DNA of 56,116 nucleotides from Paludibacteraceae bacterium (GTDB lineage Bacteria; Bacteroidota; Bacteroidia; Bacteroidales; Paludibacteraceae): NCBI GenBank assembly GCA_024401565.1, contig JAKSKU010000016.1, positions 1 to 56,116 of the forward strand, read 5' to 3'. Shown piece by piece: positions 52,802 to 56,116 of this stretch (position 1 is its first letter; each line of letters starts with the position of its first letter). The notes under the pieces were generated by a model. It saw only the letters and a program-made list of their open reading frames with translations, ran no database searches and was not told where the DNA came from. The position numbers and the translations under genes were made by a program.

Positions 52802-53266
52802 GTGAAAAATAAAAACAGAAGAATCTCGGTAATACAGGAGATTATAGCAACAACAAAAGTCGGAAGTCAGGACGAATTGCTCCAGATTTTGACAAGCAAA
52901 GGATTCAACTTGACTCAGGCCACTTTGTCTCGTGATTTAAAAGCGATGAAGGTGGTCAAGACACCGTCTGTTGATGGAGGATATTGCTATAAGTTACCTG
53001 CCAACGATGATCAGGCAGAGGCACAGGCAGCATACCTAACCAGTGCAGCAGTGACAATAGATTTTTCTGGAAACATTCTCGTTATCCATACAAGAGCAGG
53101 TTATGCAAGCAGTATGGCATACAGAATCGACGATGAGGCGTCAGACGTGATCATCGGCACTGTAGCGGGAGAAGACACTGTAGTATGTGTGATGAAAGAA
53201 GGAATGACAAAGCGTGCGGTAATCGAGTCGCTTAGCAAGTTTATTCCAACATTGAAGAAAGATTAA
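52802..53266 (+). CDS. argR: Arginine repressor
   Basis: A 154-residue ArgR, the arginine-sensing hexameric repressor/activator. The winged-helix domain contains QDELLQILTSKGFNLTQATL with SRDL following, and the C-terminal domain GTVAGEDTVVCV is the arginine-binding signature. The start codon is GTG, chosen because it fits family length and the next Met is far inside. It is followed by a GNAT gene and argG, spaced 10 and 11 bases apart, so it heads its own arginine operon. Confidence 0.94.
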   Translation: MKNKNRRISVIQEIIATTKVGSQDELLQILTSKGFNLTQATLSRDLKAMKVVKTPSVDGGYCYKLPANDDQAEAQAAYLTSAAVTIDFSGNILVIHTRAGYASSMAYRIDDEASDVIIGTVAGEDTVVCVMKEGMTKRAVIESLSKFIPTLKKD

Positions 53267-53276
53267 TTCATTAGCA

Positions 53277-53984
53277 ATGGATCAGATTCAAGATCAAAAG
53301 CAAAAACCAGAAATTAAAATTGTGCTTGCCGACGAGAGCCACGTGCACTACGTCGACGAGATTTTGGAGACTATAGCCGCTGCGGCTAAAGTGCGTGGTA
53401 CAGGTATAGCCAAGCGTAATCCAGAATACGTAAAGCAAAAGATGATTGAAGGCAAGGCCGTGTTGGCTTTGTGTGGTGATGACTTTGCAGGTTTTAGCTA
53501 CATTGAGACGTGGGACAACAAGCAATATGTCACAACGTCAGGATTGATTGTACCAGACAGATACCGTGGATTGGGATTGGCTCGTCGCATCAAGCACATG
53601 ACATTCTCATTGGCACGTTCACGTTGGCCAGAGGCAAAGATTTTCAGCCTTACAAGTGGAGCCGCAGTAATGAAGCTCAACACTCAGCATGGCTACAAAC
53701 CAGTGACATTCGCTCAGTTGACAAACGACGAGAGTTTCTGGCACGGCTGTGAGGGATGTGTCAACTTCGACGTTCTGCAGCGCACCGACAGAAGATACTG
53801 CATCTGCACAGGTATGCTGTTCGATCCTAATGATCCAGATTGTGTGGAGATCGCTCAGAAGGAGTTGGATCTCGACCCAACATGCAAAGAAACAATTGAG
53901 GCAAAGTATGGACCAATGCCATACAAGTTGCCAGCAAAAGAGTCTAAGACTCTATTAGATAAGATAAAGTCTTTATTTAAATAA
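53277..53984 (+). CDS. GNAT acyltransferase of the arginine cluster (possible ArgA-type role)
   Basis: A 235-residue protein with a GNAT domain (about 12-130); RYRGLGLARRIKH is the acyl-CoA-binding loop. The C-terminal part has Cys clusters (CEGCVNFDVL, YCICTGMLFD) that might bind metal. In Bacteroidota this gene regularly lies between argR and argG, and it is a good candidate for the N-acyl (acetyl or succinyl) glutamate synthase of arginine synthesis. The substrate is inferred from context only. Confidence 0.8.
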   Translation: MDQIQDQKQKPEIKIVLADESHVHYVDEILETIAAAAKVRGTGIAKRNPEYVKQKMIEGKAVLALCGDDFAGFSYIETWDNKQYVTTSGLIVPDRYRGLGLARRIKHMTFSLARSRWPEAKIFSLTSGAAVMKLNTQHGYKPVTFAQLTNDESFWHGCEGCVNFDVLQRTDRRYCICTGMLFDPNDPDCVEIAQKELDLDPTCKETIEAKYGPMPYKLPAKESKTLLDKIKSLFK

Positions 53985-53995
53985 GCTAAATAAAA

Positions 53996-55204
53996 ATGGC
54001 AAACAAAAAGGTAGTAGTCGCATTCAGTGGCGGTTTGGATACATCCTTCACAGTGATGTACCTAGCTAAAGAGAAGGGTTACGATGTATACGCAGCTTGC
54101 GCAAACACAGGTGGTTTCAGCGAGGAGCAGCTAAAGCAGAACGAGGAGAACGCCTACAAGTTGGGCGCTGTTAAATATGTCACTCTTGACGTTACAAAAG
54201 AGTACTACGAGAAGAGCTTGAAGTTCATGGTATTCGGTAACGTATTGAGAAACGGCACTTACCCAATCTCTGTTTCTTCAGAGCGTATTTTCCAGGGTAT
54301 GGCTATCGCACGTTACGCAAATGAGATCGGTGCAGACGCAATTGCTCACGGTTCAACAGGTGCAGGTAACGACCAGGTACGTTTCGACATGACTTTCTTG
54401 GTAATGTCTCCAAACGTAGAGATCATCACTCTAACTCGTGATATGGCACTTACTCGCCAGTACGAGATCGACTACTTGAACGAGCACGGTTTCGCAGCAG
54501 ATTGGACCAAGTTGAAATACTCTTACAACGTAGGTATCTGGGGAACATCAATCTGTGGTGGTGAGATTCTTGACTCACGCGAAGGTTTGCCTGAGACAGC
54601 ATACTTGAAGCAGGTCACTAAGACTGGAAGCGAGCGTTTGAAGCTTGGTTTCAAGAACGGTGAAATCTGCTCAGTTAACGGTAAGGAATACACTGACAAG
54701 ATCGCAGCAATCCAGGAGGTTGAGAAGATCGCAGCAGCATACGGTATCGGTCGTGACATGCACGTTGGTGACACTATCATAGGTATCAAGGGCCGTGTAG
54801 GATTCGAGGCAGCAGCTCCAATGGTAATCATCGGTGCTCACAAGTTCTTGGAGAAGTACACACTATCTAAGTGGCAGCAGTACTGGAAGGATCAGGTTGC
54901 TAACTGGTACGGAATGTTCCTACACGAGAGCCAGTATCTTGAGCCAGTGATGCGCGACATCGAGGCTATGCTTCAGGAGAGCCAGCGCCACGTAAACGGT
55001 GAGGTTATTCTTGAGCTTCGTCCTTACACATTCTCAACAGTTGGTGTTGATTCTAAGGACGACTTGGTTAAGACAAAGTTTGGTGAGTACGGAGAGATGA
55101 ACAAGGGATGGACTAGCGAGGACGCTAAGGGATTCATCAAGGTGACTTCAGTTCCATTGAGAGTGTTCTACACTAACCACGCAGACGAAGCAAAGGACAT
55201 TTAA
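53996..55204 (+). CDS. argG: Argininosuccinate synthase
   Basis: Joins citrulline and aspartate with ATP to form argininosuccinate. At 402 residues it has the usual length. The pyrophosphate loop AFSGGLDTSFTVMYLA is intact, and IAHGSTGAGNDQVRFD is the signature for citrulline/aspartate binding. It follows the GNAT gene by 11 bases. In well-studied Bacteroides, argC and argD follow argG; here two terminators and 0.8 kb of repeats follow instead. Confidence 0.96.
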   Translation: MANKKVVVAFSGGLDTSFTVMYLAKEKGYDVYAACANTGGFSEEQLKQNEENAYKLGAVKYVTLDVTKEYYEKSLKFMVFGNVLRNGTYPISVSSERIFQGMAIARYANEIGADAIAHGSTGAGNDQVRFDMTFLVMSPNVEIITLTRDMALTRQYEIDYLNEHGFAADWTKLKYSYNVGIWGTSICGGEILDSREGLPETAYLKQVTKTGSERLKLGFKNGEICSVNGKEYTDKIAAIQEVEKIAAAYGIGRDMHVGDTIIGIKGRVGFEAAAPMVIIGAHKFLEKYTLSKWQQYWKDQVANWYGMFLHESQYLEPVMRDIEAMLQESQRHVNGEVILELRPYTFSTVGVDSKDDLVKTKFGEYGEMNKGWTSEDAKGFIKVTSVPLRVFYTNHADEAKDI

Positions 55205-55217
55205 TATACATTCATAG

Positions 55218-55250
55218 AAAGCGAAGGTGCAAATCTTCGCTTTTCTTTTT
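55218..55250 (+). terminator. Intrinsic terminator after argG
   Basis: Stem AAAGCGAAG / CTTCGCTTT followed by TCTTTTT. Confidence 0.85.
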
Positions 55251-55256
55251 AAGCAC

Positions 55257-55290
55257 AAGGGAAGCAGACATTCTGTTTCCCTTTTTTATT
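55257..55290 (+). terminator. Second terminator after argG
   Basis: Stem AAGGGAAGCAGA / TCTGTTTCCCTT (one mismatch) followed by TTTTATT. Confidence 0.75.
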
Positions 55291-55841
55291 TCAATAACGA
55301 ACGGATTTCACAATCTGTCGGATACGCTGGCATTTCACATTCCGCATTACGCATTTAAAAGCTCCCGTATTGTCCTACAACGATTGCAATAATACAGAGT
55401 TGCACACGATTACTATTGTTGCTCTACAATGGCTTTAAACAAGCAAAAAGACAGATCGCTCACAAATGGTTCATGTCTGATACTATTATAGTCCAATAAC
55501 TTTCCAGCAAAACAACTCTTTCATAATTTTGAAGCCTATTACGTTGTTGGATCTATAGTCAGAGACGAAGATAATCAGCGTTAAAAAAGGAAATCTGATA
55601 AATAAATAAAATACGAATGAAAATATGCGATTCTCAGCGAGTTAATGCGAAATGCGAAATGCGGAATGCGAAATGCGGAATAAAAAATGCGGAATTCATA
55701 ATTGCCGGTATTCCCCGGCAGATTAGTGATCAATCTCTAACGGCCGTGGAAACGGTCGGTTTAATTATCAGCCTACGGCTTGCCCTTGTCGCCGGACAAT
55801 GGCATTACCGCAGGGATTAATATGCGAGATGAAGGATTGCC
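55291..55841. other. Non-coding region with heptamer arrays
   Basis: No convincing gene. Heptamers occupy 55328-55356 (ATTCCGC/ATTACGC) and 55645-55695 (GCGAAAT, GCGAAAT, GCGGAAT, GCGAAAT, GCGGAAT, AAAAAAT, GCGGAAT). The part 55360-55600 has short open frames only and matches no family I know. Confidence 0.5.
55645..55695 (+). repeat. Heptamer repeat array (longest)
   Basis: Seven consecutive 7-base units, type GCGRAAT, the clearest display of the heptamer period in the window. Confidence 0.8.
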
Positions 55842-56116
55842 GGGCGGGTTTGAAACCCGCCCCTACGACCATGACACCTCTGTGTTCCCCTGTGTCTCTG
55901 TGGTGCATACAAGACATTAAAAGTCCCCTTTAGGGGATTTAGGGGTTAACTTACACGTCCACGGGCGGGTTTGAAACCCGCCCCTACGACCATGACACCT
56001 ATGTGTTCCCCTGTGTCTCTATAGTGCATAGTTCTCTTCAGGACTTACATGTTTTTGGGTGCAGTCAAAGTCCCCTTCAGGGGATTTAGGGGCTAACCTC
56101 CGCGTCCCCTGTGTCT
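55842..56116 (+). repeat. Composite repeat, two units
   Basis: Each unit joins a GGGCGGGTTT/AAACCCGCCC palindrome (55842, 55963) plus CCTACGACCATGACACCT, a TGTGTTCCCCTGTGTCTCT stretch, and an AAGTCCCC..AGGGGATTTAGGGG hairpin (55921, 56068). Unit spacing is 121 bases at the palindrome and 147 at the hairpin, so the second unit contains an insertion. The repeat runs to the window edge. Confidence 0.75.

Noticed and set aside
55360-55600. Possible transposase remnant after argG
   Set aside because: Translations in all frames give short disconnected pieces with no recognisable motif.
1-56116. tRNA or rRNA genes
   Set aside because: No cloverleaf-like or rRNA-like sequence was noticed in any intergenic space; a covariance search was not possible here.

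Overview
The window looks like chromosomal DNA of a member of the Bacteroidota, most likely Bacteroidales. The evidence is a type IX secretion (T9SS) PorE-like lipoprotein, three proteins with T9SS-type C-terminal tails (GH9 cellulase, GLUG-repeat surface protein, C10 peptidase), a TonB-dependent receptor, an argR-GNAT-argG order typical of the group, and many promoters of the Bacteroides type (-7 TAnnTTTG, sometimes with TTTG about 19 bp upstream). No rRNA, tRNA, CRISPR array, prophage or complete insertion sequence was recognised.

Layout. 0-13 kb, almost all minus strand, is a housekeeping block: an Rpn-type nuclease, trmN6, a DnaQ-like exonuclease, dnaN, then folA / PorE-like lipoprotein / thyA, then a tightly packed run mlaE-mlaF-small membrane protein-mutL-CobW zinc GTPase. 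13-16 kb is degenerate: a truncated DUF4143 ATPase, a relic and an intact copy of a repeated-domain family (called here the FGDDY family, perhaps DUF6985-like), and a DUF3781 protein. 16-26.7 kb holds a giant repetitive surface protein, an acyl-CoA synthetase, a FemAB/GNAT-like protein, a GH9 cellulase and rpiB. 27-32 kb holds a second Rpn nuclease, tex, a DUF1016 (YhcG) nuclease and a lipoprotein. 32-37.5 kb holds a lipoprotein plus a frameshifted C10 cysteine peptidase, then a DUF362 lipoprotein plus a TonB-dependent receptor. 37.6-40 kb is a three-gene overlapping operon hipB-hipA-Aat-like transferase. 40.4-44.3 kb is the main FGDDY-family island. 44.5-55.2 kb is metabolic: a FadL-type porin, a three-subunit biotin-dependent acyl-CoA carboxylase, a membrane protein, queC-queF, and argR-GNAT-argG. 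The last 0.9 kb is repeat-rich and non-coding.

How it works together. Several secreted or surface genes fit a polysaccharide- or protein-degrading lifestyle using T9SS export. The acyl-CoA carboxylase suggests propionyl/methylmalonyl-CoA chemistry. The accessory interest lies in the FGDDY family: one copy near 14 kb and two near 41 kb carry two or three tandem copies of a ~150-residue domain, and an almost identical ~300-bp structured leader precedes two of them in opposite orientations 26 kb apart. The intergenic spaces also carry at least four families of short repeats: a MITE-like element with terminal inverted repeats (4 copies), dispersed heptamers of the type GCGRAAT (one array translated inside trmN6), GC-rich palindromes, and GGCATGCC-centred hairpins that often sit where terminators are expected.
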